Shown here in pieces: positions 6,772 through 13,561 of a stretch of 13,561 nucleotides of DNA (the stretch's first letter is position 1; each line of letters starts with the position of its first letter). The stretch comes from Opitutus sp. GAS368. Lineage in GTDB: Bacteria > Verrucomicrobiota > Verrucomicrobiia > Opitutales > Opitutaceae. The notes under the pieces are model-generated. The model was not told the origin of the DNA. It worked only from the letters and a program-made list of their open reading frames with translations, and did not search any database. Location: the NCBI GenBank assembly GCA_945862035.1, contig CAMAXB010000046.1, positions 1 through 13,561 on the forward strand, in the 5' to 3' direction. A program made the position numbers and the translations under genes.

Positions 6772-7134
6772 CTACAGCCCCACGATGGCAACGCACATAG
6801 CGAGCACGGCGACGGAGGGTAGCGCCTTTTTCAGCGGATCCTTCACTTTGAGGTGCATGAGAAACGCTCCTATCATGAGCAGTCCGAGACCGATGGCCGC
6901 CGGCTGCGCCCACGCGTGAACCCAAACGGCCGCCAACAGGGCCAGTGCCAGACCCACCTTGAGGACTCCGACGACGCACATGAACCAGAAGGGTAGCCCG
7001 TAGGCGTTGAACTCCTCGCGCAGGGTCTGCGCACGGCCCCCGCGAAACGGCGTGGCCTGCCCCGCGCGGAGTAGCCAGACGTTGAGAATTCCCAAGCCCA
7101 CGATAATCTGCAAAATTGGGGAAACGTAGTGCAT
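6772..7134 (-). CDS. DoxX-like four-helix membrane protein (paralogue)
   Basis: A 120-residue protein starting MHYVSPILQIIVGLGILNVW, with four hydrophobic segments near residues 5-22, 50-71, 77-95 and 105-120. It shares EFNAYGLP and KVKDPLKKALPS with the EFDRYGL and RIKDTL...TP motifs of the facing gene, placing both in the DoxX-like family. The ATG at 7134-7132 is chosen because homology begins there; the frame stays open much further upstream, but that extension is antisense to the MYG1 gene and is a GC artefact. It converges on the other DoxX-like gene with 13 bases between the stops and is divergent from MYG1. Function within the family is unknown. Confidence 0.75.
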   Translation of the reverse strand: MHYVSPILQIIVGLGILNVWLLRAGQATPFRGGRAQTLREEFNAYGLPFWFMCVVGVLKVGLALALLAAVWVHAWAQPAAIGLGLLMIGAFLMHLKVKDPLKKALPSVAVLAMCVAIVGL

Positions 7135-7509
7135 GGGGTTGAGGCGGAGAGAACTTAGCCGGTCGGCTTGCGCGGACACGAGGAGACGGCGTCCGGCCCA
7201 GCGCCGCAAGCATCGAATACTTGAGGCCATGGTCGAGCCCAGCAAACTTCGGAAAGTCGGCGGCCGCAGGGGGCGGCCGAACATCTGTGCTAACTTTCGC
7301 GCGCCACCCGCAAATCTGACATCGTTTAGCCTGACTCGTATCAGCGTCGGACGGAGTCGGGGCGTGTGATTTCGGACCGGCCTCAGCGAGGCGAGGTACA
7401 CGGGACCAGCCAGACCCTGCGTAGGAGTGGACCCCGTAAACTGTCTGAGTTTGGGATCGATTGGCCGACGGACTCCTGAATTCTGGCGCCTGACTCCTTT
7501 CTCTCCTCC
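7135..7509. other. Divergent intergenic region between DoxX-like and MYG1 genes
   Basis: About 375 bases with no convincing gene; it must hold the promoters for both flanking genes, but no clear -35/-10 pair was recognised. It contains a 7-bp GC hairpin (7261-7267 with 7273-7279, 5-nt loop). Near 7470-7500 two short copies of a GACTCCTG / TGACTCCT motif surround a GAATTCTG, resembling low-complexity spacer repeats seen in other genomes. Confidence 0.4.
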
Positions 7510-8388
7510 ATGTCCCCAATCCAACAGATCCTCACCCATCCCGGCGGCGCCCATAAGGACGAGTTCCTTGCCTGCAGCGTGCTGCTGGCGCTGCATCCCG
7601 TGGCGATCGTGCGGCGGGAGCCGGTGGCGGCGGATCTGGACAATCCGACGGTGGCGGTGGTCGACGTGGGGCATCGGCATGAACCGGCGCTCGCCAATTT
7701 CGACCATCACCAGCTGCCGAAGAATCATCCGCCCACCTGCTCGCTGTCGCTGGTCCTGCAGCACCTGGGACTCTATGAGGATGCCCGGCAGTTCTGCGAC
7801 TGGCTTGAGCCGGCGGAGTGGTTCGATTGCCGCGGCCCGCTGGTCACGGCACGCTGGCTGGGGATCGATCCGGAAGTGGTGAACCAGCTGAACTCGCCGA
7901 TCGACATCACCCTCCTGCGCCGCTTCGCCCTCGTTCAGGAACTCGCCCCGGGGCAGCCCCTCTGGGAAATGATGCGGATGATCGGCCAGGATATGCTCGA
8001 CTACCTCCGGACCATGCGCGCGAGGCTGGATTTCATCGGGCAGCACGCGGAAGTATGGGAGCTGGAACTGGCCGGCAGCCCGGCCAAGGTGCTTTTCCTG
8101 CCGCGCACCGATCCCCTGCCCGACGAACCGTCTTTGGGCGTGGACCATTTTATCCAGAGCCGGGGGTTGACCGAGCAGATCGTCGGCACGGTGTATCCCG
8201 ACCGGCGCAGCTCCGGCTATGGCCTCTCGCGTTTCCGCGACAACGCCCGGCTCGATTTCACGAGGATCGCGAGCCATCCGGAGGTCCATTTCGCCCATGC
8301 CCGCGGCTTCGTGGCCAAAACCAGAACAGCGGACGTGGGTCTGCTGAAGACGCTGATGGCTCAGGCCGGCGTGCCGGCGCCGGCGTAA
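7510..8388 (+). CDS. MYG1 family (UPF0160) DHH-type metal-dependent hydrolase
   Basis: A 292-residue cytoplasmic protein. The N-terminal THPGGAHKDEFLACSVLLAL (His10, His15, Asp17), VVDVGHR (Asp52) and NFDHHQLP (Asp65, His66, His67) give the metal-binding pattern of the DHH-like phosphoesterase fold used by MYG1 proteins. The C-terminus carries SGYGLSRFRDN and VHFAHARGFVAKT, matching the conserved MYG1 tail (VH..GFI...T). Eukaryotic MYG1 has 3'-5' RNA exonuclease activity; the bacterial role is not established, so only hydrolase/nuclease is inferred. Bacterial members are about this length. The ATG at 7510 has no Shine-Dalgarno but begins directly at the conserved first strand. The next gene starts 75 bases downstream on the same strand and could be cotranscribed. 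Confidence 0.85.
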   Translation: MSPIQQILTHPGGAHKDEFLACSVLLALHPVAIVRREPVAADLDNPTVAVVDVGHRHEPALANFDHHQLPKNHPPTCSLSLVLQHLGLYEDARQFCDWLEPAEWFDCRGPLVTARWLGIDPEVVNQLNSPIDITLLRRFALVQELAPGQPLWEMMRMIGQDMLDYLRTMRARLDFIGQHAEVWELELAGSPAKVLFLPRTDPLPDEPSLGVDHFIQSRGLTEQIVGTVYPDRRSSGYGLSRFRDNARLDFTRIASHPEVHFAHARGFVAKTRTADVGLLKTLMAQAGVPAPA

Positions 8389-8463
8389 GTCGGCGCGCTT
8401 ACCGCACGCGGGCGCCCATTGCTGTTGCAGACAGGCAGAGTTAGGGGTTCAACTGCTGGCCTC

Positions 8464-9876
8464 GTGACCACTCTGCTGAAACGCCTGCTCGCGCTGCTCG
8501 GCCTCTTTGGGGTCGCGGTGGGTGCCGACGGAGCCGAGCCGCCCGCCTTGGTGATTCGCGGAGCGTCCGTGTTCACGGGTGACGCCTTCGCGCCGAGTGC
8601 GGCGGTGGTGGTGGTGGACGGGCGGATTCTCGCGATTGTGCCGCCCGGCGGTGCCGTGACGGTACCGCCGGGGGCGATCGAGGTCGACGGCAGCCAACGT
8701 TTTCTGCTGCCCGGTTTCATTGATGGGCACGCCCATGTTTCGCATCTGCTGCCCCAGGCCGGGGTCACGGTGGAGGAAATCCTGCCCCACTACCTCGCCA
8801 ATGGCATCACCACGCTCCGCGCCGCCGGCGACACGCTTGATGTCCAGCAGAGGGTCCAGCGCTACAGCGAGGACCACCCGGAGCGCGCTCCGCGGCTGGT
8901 CATGGCCAGCCCGCTCTTCGACAAGCAGCCTCCGTATCACGCGGGCGTGAGTCTCGGGATCACCGATCCAGCGCAGGTTCCCCCCTTTGTGGAGGAGATG
9001 GCCGCGGCCGGCGTGTGGACGTTCAAGATCTACGTCGGCATGGATCGCCGGATCGGGTCGACGATCATTCGCGAAGCGCACCGGCATGGCCGATGGGCCA
9101 CCGCGCACCTGAGAAAGTATCACCCGCTGGACGCGATGGAGGACGGGATCGACAGCCTCGAGCACATCGAATCCGTCTTTAATTTCCTGACGCCGCCCGA
9201 GGTGCCGGAGTGGCTGCTGCGGGATGAGCGCACGCACATGTCCGTGATGGCCGTGGAAGGCCTGCGGCGGAAGATTCTCGAGGAACAGATTAAGACCGAC
9301 TATTCGCATCCGCGCGCGACGGAGCTGATCGATGCCCTCGTGCGCAATCGGGTCGCCGTCAATCCCACCCTGGTCGTCTACCGGAGCTGGATGCTGCTAA
9401 GCGATACGCCAGAGGTACGCGAGCACCCCGACCTGCAGCGCACCCCGCGGCGTCTGCTCGATTATTGGCTGTCCATTGCCGACGGCGCCGGGGCGAGTCC
9501 AGAGACGCAGGAGCTCAGACGGAAGCAGTTCGCAAAACTGCAGGAGTTGACCGGGCTGCTCTACCGCTCCGGCGTGGAGCTCATGGTGGGCACCGACGCC
9601 CCGTTTCCCTTTTGTCCGCCCGGGTTCTCCTTCCATCAGGAAATGGAATTGATGGTGGCATCCGGCATCCCGCCGGCGGCGGTGCTCGTCGCGGCGACGA
9701 AGCACAATGCGCGGGCAATCAATCTCTCGTCGGAGATCGGCGAAATCGCGCCCGGGCGGCGCGCCGACCTCGTGCTGCTCGACGCGAATCCATTGGAGGA
9801 CATCCGCAATACCCGGCGGATCGCCGCTGTTGTCCGCGGCGGCCTGCTGTGCGATCCGGTCAGCTTGCTACGTTGA
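8464..9876 (+). CDS. Exported metal-dependent amidohydrolase
   Basis: Read from a GTG at 8464 it is 470 residues with a signal peptide (TTLLKRLLALLGLFGVAVGA, cleavage near 20-24). The amidohydrolase-superfamily metal site is complete: the HxH of LLPGFIDGHAHV (His89, His91), a candidate carbamylated Lys188 in FKIYVGM, His215 in ATAHL, His234 in SLEHIE and Asp378 in MVGTDAPF. The composite N- and C-terminal beta-sandwich is present, ending with GEIAPGRRADLVLLDANPLE and IAAVVRGG. This arrangement resembles the imidazolonepropionase-like / prolidase-like group, which includes periplasmic dipeptidases; the substrate cannot be read from sequence. An upstream in-frame TTG at 8419 would add 15 residues, but the basic n-region and hydrophobic core begin at 8464. 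AGGGG occurs 18-22 bases before it, too far for a normal ribosome site. Confidence 0.85.
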   Translation: MTTLLKRLLALLGLFGVAVGADGAEPPALVIRGASVFTGDAFAPSAAVVVVDGRILAIVPPGGAVTVPPGAIEVDGSQRFLLPGFIDGHAHVSHLLPQAGVTVEEILPHYLANGITTLRAAGDTLDVQQRVQRYSEDHPERAPRLVMASPLFDKQPPYHAGVSLGITDPAQVPPFVEEMAAAGVWTFKIYVGMDRRIGSTIIREAHRHGRWATAHLRKYHPLDAMEDGIDSLEHIESVFNFLTPPEVPEWLLRDERTHMSVMAVEGLRRKILEEQIKTDYSHPRATELIDALVRNRVAVNPTLVVYRSWMLLSDTPEVREHPDLQRTPRRLLDYWLSIADGAGASPETQELRRKQFAKLQELTGLLYRSGVELMVGTDAPFPFCPPGFSFHQEMELMVASGIPPAAVLVAATKHNARAINLSSEIGEIAPGRRADLVLLDANPLEDIRNTRRIAAVVRGGLLCDPVSLLR

Positions 9877-10035
9877 GAAGCAACAGGGCCGGGCCGAGTA
9901 GGGTCACTTGTTCAAGCGCCTCAACCCAAACCGTAAAACTAAACGGCAGCTCCGCCTCAGACAGCAAAACCGGCTGAAATCACGCAGCGAACGCGGCTCC
10001 CGGAAGGCGAACATTCCCTTCATCGACTTTAGGTA

Positions 10036-11559
10036 TTAGGACTTCGTGATCGATCGTTGCGCACCCCGCCAGCCTTCGCGCCATTGCGCCATCAACTGGT
10101 CGACCAGTTCACGATTCGCAGGATCATTCGCGACGTTGACGTTCTCCTGCGGGTCGGTCTGGTGGTCGTAAAGTTCAATGGCCGCGACCTTGCTGGCATC
10201 GTTGCGGTGAAGCCAGACGGTTAAGCGGTAGCGCTCAGTGCTCATCGAATAGCCCATGAGCGGAATTCCGCCCGTAGCCGAATTTCCCGAGCGAGGATAC
10301 TGGCTGAAGGCCGCCGATTTCCAGCTCCGAGCGGGATCGTCGAGGAGCGGCTTGAAGCTGAGACCCTCCAAATGGTTGGGGAGCGGCAGGCCCGCTAGCT
10401 CCGCGAGCGTCGGATAGATGTCGACGAACTCGACCAGCCCGGTCGCTTTGGCGCCGGCATGTTTCATGCCGGGAACGGAAAGAAGAAGAGCGGAATTGGT
10501 ATCGCTTTCCGTGTTAGAGTGTTTGCACCAGGCGTCGTGCTCGCCGAGCTTCCAGCCGTGGTCGCCCCAGAGAATCACGATGGTGTTTTTGGCGAGGTCG
10601 AGGCGGTCAAGTTCGTCAAGTACGAGGCCGAGCTGCGCGTCCATGTAGGAGATGGCAGCGTAGTAGCCGTGCTTCAGCTGGCGGGCGAGGTCATCGGGGA
10701 TCGAGCCTTCAGGGATACCATGGTAGTTCCGCAGTTCGCCGCCTGGAAGAATCGCAAAGTTGGGCGCTTCCTTCGGGCGGAATTTATTGGAGGCCAGCTG
10801 GATTTTCTCGGGATCGTAAAGGTCCCAGTACTTCTTTGGAGCGACGAATGGCAGGTGGGGTTTGGAAAATCCAACTGCGAGGAAGAAGGGCTGCTGCTTC
10901 TTGGCCAGCTCGCCGAGCGTGGCGACGGCCAGCCGGGCATTCCCGCCGTCGGTAAAGATCTCATCAGGCACATCGGCACCTTCAAAAGCGGGGCCACGGG
11001 AGTTTCGGGGATTGGGTTCTTGTCTGTTCCTCTCTGCCCGCCGACCCGCGCCGCCGGCGGCCGGCGCCGCGGCGGACTGTCGGTTGTTAAGTGCAAGGGT
11101 CTCCGGCAAGCCGTAGGCTTGGCCGCGGGCGGACTGCCAAGGCACGGACCAAGTGGGGGCGTCGTCGAGACTACCATGGTAGATCTTACCCATGCCCTGG
11201 ACGAAGTAGCCATGATTCTTGAAATGCTGACCAAGCGTCACCACGTCGGGAAGCGCAGCACGAAAATGGGTTTCGAGATCCCAGACCTTCGTCGTGTCTG
11301 GCCGCGTGCCTGTCATGAGGCTTGATCGCGTGGGCGAGCAGACGGCCTGCTGGCAATAAGCGCGGTTGAAGGTGATCCCGGCCTTCGCGATCCGATCAAG
11401 GTTGGGCGACTTCACGTAGCTTGCGCCATAAGCACCGAACTCCGGACGGAGATCGTCGACGGCAATGAAGAGAATGTTGGGGCGCGACGGCGCCGGGCCG
11501 GCGGCGTAAACCGACCCAACCGTGACCAGACAAAAGACGAAACGGAGCAATGATTTCAT
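10036..11559 (-). CDS. S1-family sulfatase, iduronate-2-sulfatase-like, exported
   Basis: A 507-residue formylglycine-dependent sulfatase from the ATG at 11559 (an in-frame TTG at 11574 is less likely). Signal peptide 1-19, cleavage after SVYA. Active-site features: AVDD (calcium ligands Asp35, Asp36), CSPTRSSLMTG (Cys74 oxidised to formylglycine), GKIYHG (Lys124, His127), FSKPHLPF (Lys232, His234) and LWGDHGWKLGEH (Asp332, His333). The RPDTTKVWDL after the sulfatase signature and GK(I/V)(Y/F)H are characteristic of iduronate-2-sulfatase-like enzymes. About residues 155-190 form an Ala/Gly/Arg/Asn-rich insert (SAAAPAAGGAGRRAERN) before the conserved GPAFEGADVPD, probably a surface loop. It would hydrolyse sulfate esters on glycans in the periplasm or outside. 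It lies about 300 bases downstream of another sulfatase on the same strand. The maturation enzyme is not in the window. Confidence 0.92.
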   Translation of the reverse strand: MKSLLRFVFCLVTVGSVYAAGPAPSRPNILFIAVDDLRPEFGAYGASYVKSPNLDRIAKAGITFNRAYCQQAVCSPTRSSLMTGTRPDTTKVWDLETHFRAALPDVVTLGQHFKNHGYFVQGMGKIYHGSLDDAPTWSVPWQSARGQAYGLPETLALNNRQSAAAPAAGGAGRRAERNRQEPNPRNSRGPAFEGADVPDEIFTDGGNARLAVATLGELAKKQQPFFLAVGFSKPHLPFVAPKKYWDLYDPEKIQLASNKFRPKEAPNFAILPGGELRNYHGIPEGSIPDDLARQLKHGYYAAISYMDAQLGLVLDELDRLDLAKNTIVILWGDHGWKLGEHDAWCKHSNTESDTNSALLLSVPGMKHAGAKATGLVEFVDIYPTLAELAGLPLPNHLEGLSFKPLLDDPARSWKSAAFSQYPRSGNSATGGIPLMGYSMSTERYRLTVWLHRNDASKVAAIELYDHQTDPQENVNVANDPANRELVDQLMAQWREGWRGAQRSITKS

Positions 11560-11861
11560 AGGAACGGAAGACAAGGTGAGCGAACTTTGGCGAAGGAACG
11601 TGACCCCTTTTCAGAACACACACGCCCCGTTTCACCGCGTTGGTGAAAGGGCGGGAAAACCGAGTGGGAAGCCGGAGATCATTGACGTCGCCGGCGGAAC
11701 GGCGGCCCGGTCACCGTCCGCGGCGCGTCCGACCAAACTAGCCGCGTCATCGTCGGCCGCTAGCAGAGGAATACGAAAAACAGAGAGCACAGTGACCAGC
11801 GCAGGGATGGTGCAGGGATTTGGCGCCGCCGGGAGCGGGGACGGCGCCCGAGGATCCGGGA
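11560..11861. other. Gap between the two sulfatase genes
   Basis: Some 300 bases with no supported gene. It contains a perfect 7-5-7 dyad (11630-11648), a GTGACCCCTTTTC segment at 11600-11612 that resembles the end of the REPIN-like repeat, and near the upstream sulfatase stop a 7-bp GC stem (11822-11828 with 11842-11848, 13-nt loop). Its length suggests the downstream sulfatase may have its own promoter. Confidence 0.45.
11630..11648. promoter_or_regulatory. Perfect dyad, candidate operator upstream of the iduronate-2-sulfatase-like gene
   Basis: TTTCACC and GGTGAAA form a perfect inverted repeat around the 5-nt centre GCGTT, 71-89 bases upstream of the sulfatase ATG. Position and symmetry suit a repressor or activator dimer. 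The hairpin could also act in RNA. No matching regulator is in the window. Confidence 0.35.
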
Positions 11862-13184
11862 CTATTTCTTCTTCTTCGCGTTTCTCTCCACGTTCTTTGC
11901 GTGGCGACCCGACTCGTCACCCGTATCCGGGATGCCGCCGGCAGGATTGAGTTGGGCGAGGACCAGGGTAAGGCGTCGACGGGCCGCGAGGGCCGCGGGG
12001 CTTTCGGTGCCAGCGGCAACGAGTTTCTCGACGAACGGCGCATCGCTCATGTCGAAGAGCTCACCCGCCTGATTCATTTTCCAGTCGGCTTCCCGCACAT
12101 ACCAGTTCCGGGCGAGCTGATGGAACACCCACGAGCGCGGTCCGCTCTGCTCGCCCCGAATTTGCGCGGCAAGACTACGGCCATCGATCACAGTGTTCTC
12201 GGGGAGTCTGGCCCCCGCAAAGTCGGCAAACGTCGGGAAGAAATCGCTGGAGTCCACCAGATCGGCGGAGACCCGGCCGGCAGGCGTGACGCCTGGCCAG
12301 CTGACGATCATCGGCACGCGACCACCGCCATCGAGCAACGAGCCCTTGGCGCCGGCCAGTTGTCGGCCGCCGATCGTGGCGCGATCAGCCCGGCCGTTCC
12401 CGGTGCCATTGTCGCCAAAAAAGACGACGAGCGTCTTTTCGCGCAGATTGAGGCGGTCGAGCTCCGCCATCAGTTTACCCACCAGCTTGTCCATGTAGGC
12501 GACGTTATCCCCGTAGATGTCCTTGCTGTCCGGAGCGCTGTCAGGCGTCGGGAGAATGTCCGTATGCACGTGCGACAACGAGTAGTGGGCGTAAAAAGGC
12601 CGGTCGCGGTGCTTGGTCATAAACTCGACGAGATGCTGGTGCATCAGCTCAGGCATGTACTCACCGTCGCCCAAGGTCCGCGTCTGGCCGTTGACGAGGT
12701 ACGTTTTCGCTCGGTCTTGCGTGTTCCAGTAGACGCCGCTTCCCGCATAGCGCAGATACTCGTCGAAACCGAAATCGGACGGTTGGCGCGAGAACTGGCT
12801 CCACTTGCCGATCATCGTCGTGGCGTAGCCGGCGGGTTTCAGCATGCCTGGAATCAACGTCTCCTTGGCTGGTGAAATTTCCCCCACCGCGTCCTGGTTG
12901 CTGCCACCGGTGCGGAAGCCGTACCGGCCGGTGAGAATCTGCGCCCGCGAGGGCCCGCAGAGCGAGATCGTGTAGGCATTCGTGTAGCGGGTGCCGCTGC
13001 GGGCCAGCGCGTCAATGTTCGGCGTCTTGTAATTATCAGACCCATAACTGCCGACTTCGCCAATGCCGTAATCGTCAGCAAGGATGAAGATGATGTTGGG
13101 CTTGGCGGGAGTCGGAGCCGTGGCAGCAACCACCGCGGAGGTGGCCGCGATCAGGAGGGAGAGGAATGAGGCGAAATGTTTCAT
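11862..13184 (-). CDS. S1-family arylsulfatase-like sulfatase, exported
   Basis: A 440-residue sulfatase with a signal peptide (MKHFASFLSLLIAATSAVVA, cleavage near 20-21). It shows ILADDYG (Asp37, Asp38), the signature CGPSRAQILTG (Cys76, formylglycine precursor), MIGKWSQF (Lys127), SLSHVH (His205, His207), FFGDNGTGNG (Asp258, Asn259) and GAKGSLLDGG (Lys280). The usual GKWHLG is altered: the His that in arylsulfatase A (His125) contacts formylglycine is Ser129 here, which may mark a distinct subfamily or altered activity. The C-terminus is a lysine-rich tail, AKNVERNAKKKK. The ATG lies 13 bases after the stop of the TonB-dependent receptor upstream, so the two are probably cotranscribed as a sulfated-polysaccharide uptake and desulfation unit. 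No Shine-Dalgarno is apparent. The sulfatase assignment is firm; the substrate is unknown. Confidence 0.9.
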   Translation of the reverse strand: MKHFASFLSLLIAATSAVVAATAPTPAKPNIIFILADDYGIGEVGSYGSDNYKTPNIDALARSGTRYTNAYTISLCGPSRAQILTGRYGFRTGGSNQDAVGEISPAKETLIPGMLKPAGYATTMIGKWSQFSRQPSDFGFDEYLRYAGSGVYWNTQDRAKTYLVNGQTRTLGDGEYMPELMHQHLVEFMTKHRDRPFYAHYSLSHVHTDILPTPDSAPDSKDIYGDNVAYMDKLVGKLMAELDRLNLREKTLVVFFGDNGTGNGRADRATIGGRQLAGAKGSLLDGGGRVPMIVSWPGVTPAGRVSADLVDSSDFFPTFADFAGARLPENTVIDGRSLAAQIRGEQSGPRSWVFHQLARNWYVREADWKMNQAGELFDMSDAPFVEKLVAAGTESPAALAARRRLTLVLAQLNPAGGIPDTGDESGRHAKNVERNAKKKK

Positions 13185-13197
13185 AACAGGAATCCGG

Positions 13198-13561
13198 TCA
13201 GAATTTAATCGTGAGCTCCGCGCTATACTGCGGCGGCATCACGTAAGAGAAGCGGTAGACGTTCGCGCCGCTCGCGAGCGTGGTGAAGCTGGTCTTGCGG
13301 ACATCGTTGTTCTCGAGGTCGATCAGGTTTCGGACGCCAAACCGCAGGCGCGTCTGCTGCCCCCAGATCTCCTGATCGCGCATCACATAGGCGTTCACGA
13401 AGTGGGAGGAACCACCGATCATCTTCTGGCCGTTGGGCACGCCGAAGAGATAGTCGTCGCGCCAAGTGCCGTTCACGCCCATCCGCACGCCTCGGAGGGG
13501 GAGCGGCGCGCTTTTGGCAAACGCGTAGTCCACGACCCAGCTGGCGGACCACGGCGCAGCC
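13198..13561 (-). CDS. TonB-dependent receptor, C-terminal fragment
   Basis: The frame is open from the right edge to TGA at 13200-13198, giving the last 120 residues. Alternating hydrophobic/polar strands, the FGVRNLIDLENNDVRKTSF segment (the usual G-x-x-N-L-x-D element before the last strands) and the terminal AELTIKF with final Phe identify the end of a TonB-dependent receptor barrel. The plug and signal peptide lie beyond the window. It is immediately upstream of a sulfatase (13 bases), which suggests transport of an oligosaccharide rather than a metal chelate; that is inference from context. Confidence 0.8.
   Translation of the reverse strand, partial: AAPWSASWVVDYAFAKSAPLPLRGVRMGVNGTWRDDYLFGVPNGQKMIGGSSHFVNAYVMRDQEIWGQQTRLRFGVRNLIDLENNDVRKTSFTTLASGANVYRFSYVMPPQYSAELTIKF

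Noticed and set aside
7401..7434. CCAGCCAGACCCTGCG...GGACCCC, resembling the repeat ends
   Set aside because: It does not pair into the 27-17-27 design and matches the arms only over about 8 bases.
6772..8298. A continuous 508-codon minus-strand frame covering the DoxX-like gene and the whole MYG1 gene
   Set aside because: Only its last 120 codons look like protein. The rest is antisense to MYG1, is rich in His, Arg and Gln without family features, and results from high GC content.
9908..10039. A 43-codon, very basic plus-strand frame starting with TTG (FKRLNPNRKTKRQLRLRQQN...)
   Set aside because: There is no Shine-Dalgarno, no recognised family and a non-ATG start; composition alone is not enough to call a gene.
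10459..12875. Long plus-strand frames at 10459-11325 and 11820-12875
   Set aside because: They are antisense to the two sulfatases, which carry complete active-site motifs.

Overview
The window is GC-rich chromosomal DNA from a Gram-negative bacterium with an outer membrane: it encodes two TonB-dependent receptors, secreted sulfatases and a secreted beta-propeller sialidase-like protein. Paralogous exported S1 sulfatases beside a TonB receptor, a BNR propeller protein, a MYG1-family protein and weak Shine-Dalgarno signals together suggest Verrucomicrobiota (Opitutaceae-like). This lineage is inferred from gene content only; there is no marker gene in the window.

Left part (1-3366, all minus strand): O-acetylhomoserine sulfhydrylase (metY) comes first in transcription order, followed by a strong hairpin. 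Next is a compact HicB/HicA-type toxin-antitoxin pair with an ATGA overlap, then a sialidase-family exported protein that runs off the left edge. A 71-nt near-perfect palindrome (REPIN-like) lies inside the 3' end of the hicA reading frame and appears to have replaced its normal stop, so the toxin frame reads through the repeat and ends in a second ATGA overlap with the sialidase start.

Middle (3367-9876): a poorly populated stretch holds one possible small membrane protein. It is followed on the plus strand by a FecA-like TonB receptor with a weak Fur-box-like sequence upstream. A second copy of the REPIN-like palindrome sits right after the receptor, then a DoxX-like membrane protein. A paralogous DoxX-like gene faces it on the minus strand with 13 bases between them. 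Divergent from that is a MYG1-family DHH-type hydrolase/exonuclease, then an exported metal-dependent amidohydrolase.

Right part (10036-13561, minus strand): a probable sulfated-glycan module, with the C-terminus of a TonB-dependent receptor, an S1 sulfatase 13 bases downstream, and then an iduronate-2-sulfatase-like S1 sulfatase about 300 bases further on. A perfect 7-5-7 dyad in that 300-base gap is a candidate operator. Receptor and sulfatases would plausibly import and desulfate a sulfated polysaccharide in the periplasm.

The most distinctive signals are the paired 71-nt palindromes with identical geometry (27-nt arms, 17-nt spacer), the possible half copies, and the toxin gene ending inside one of them. 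No RAYT transposase, CRISPR array, tRNA or rRNA was seen.
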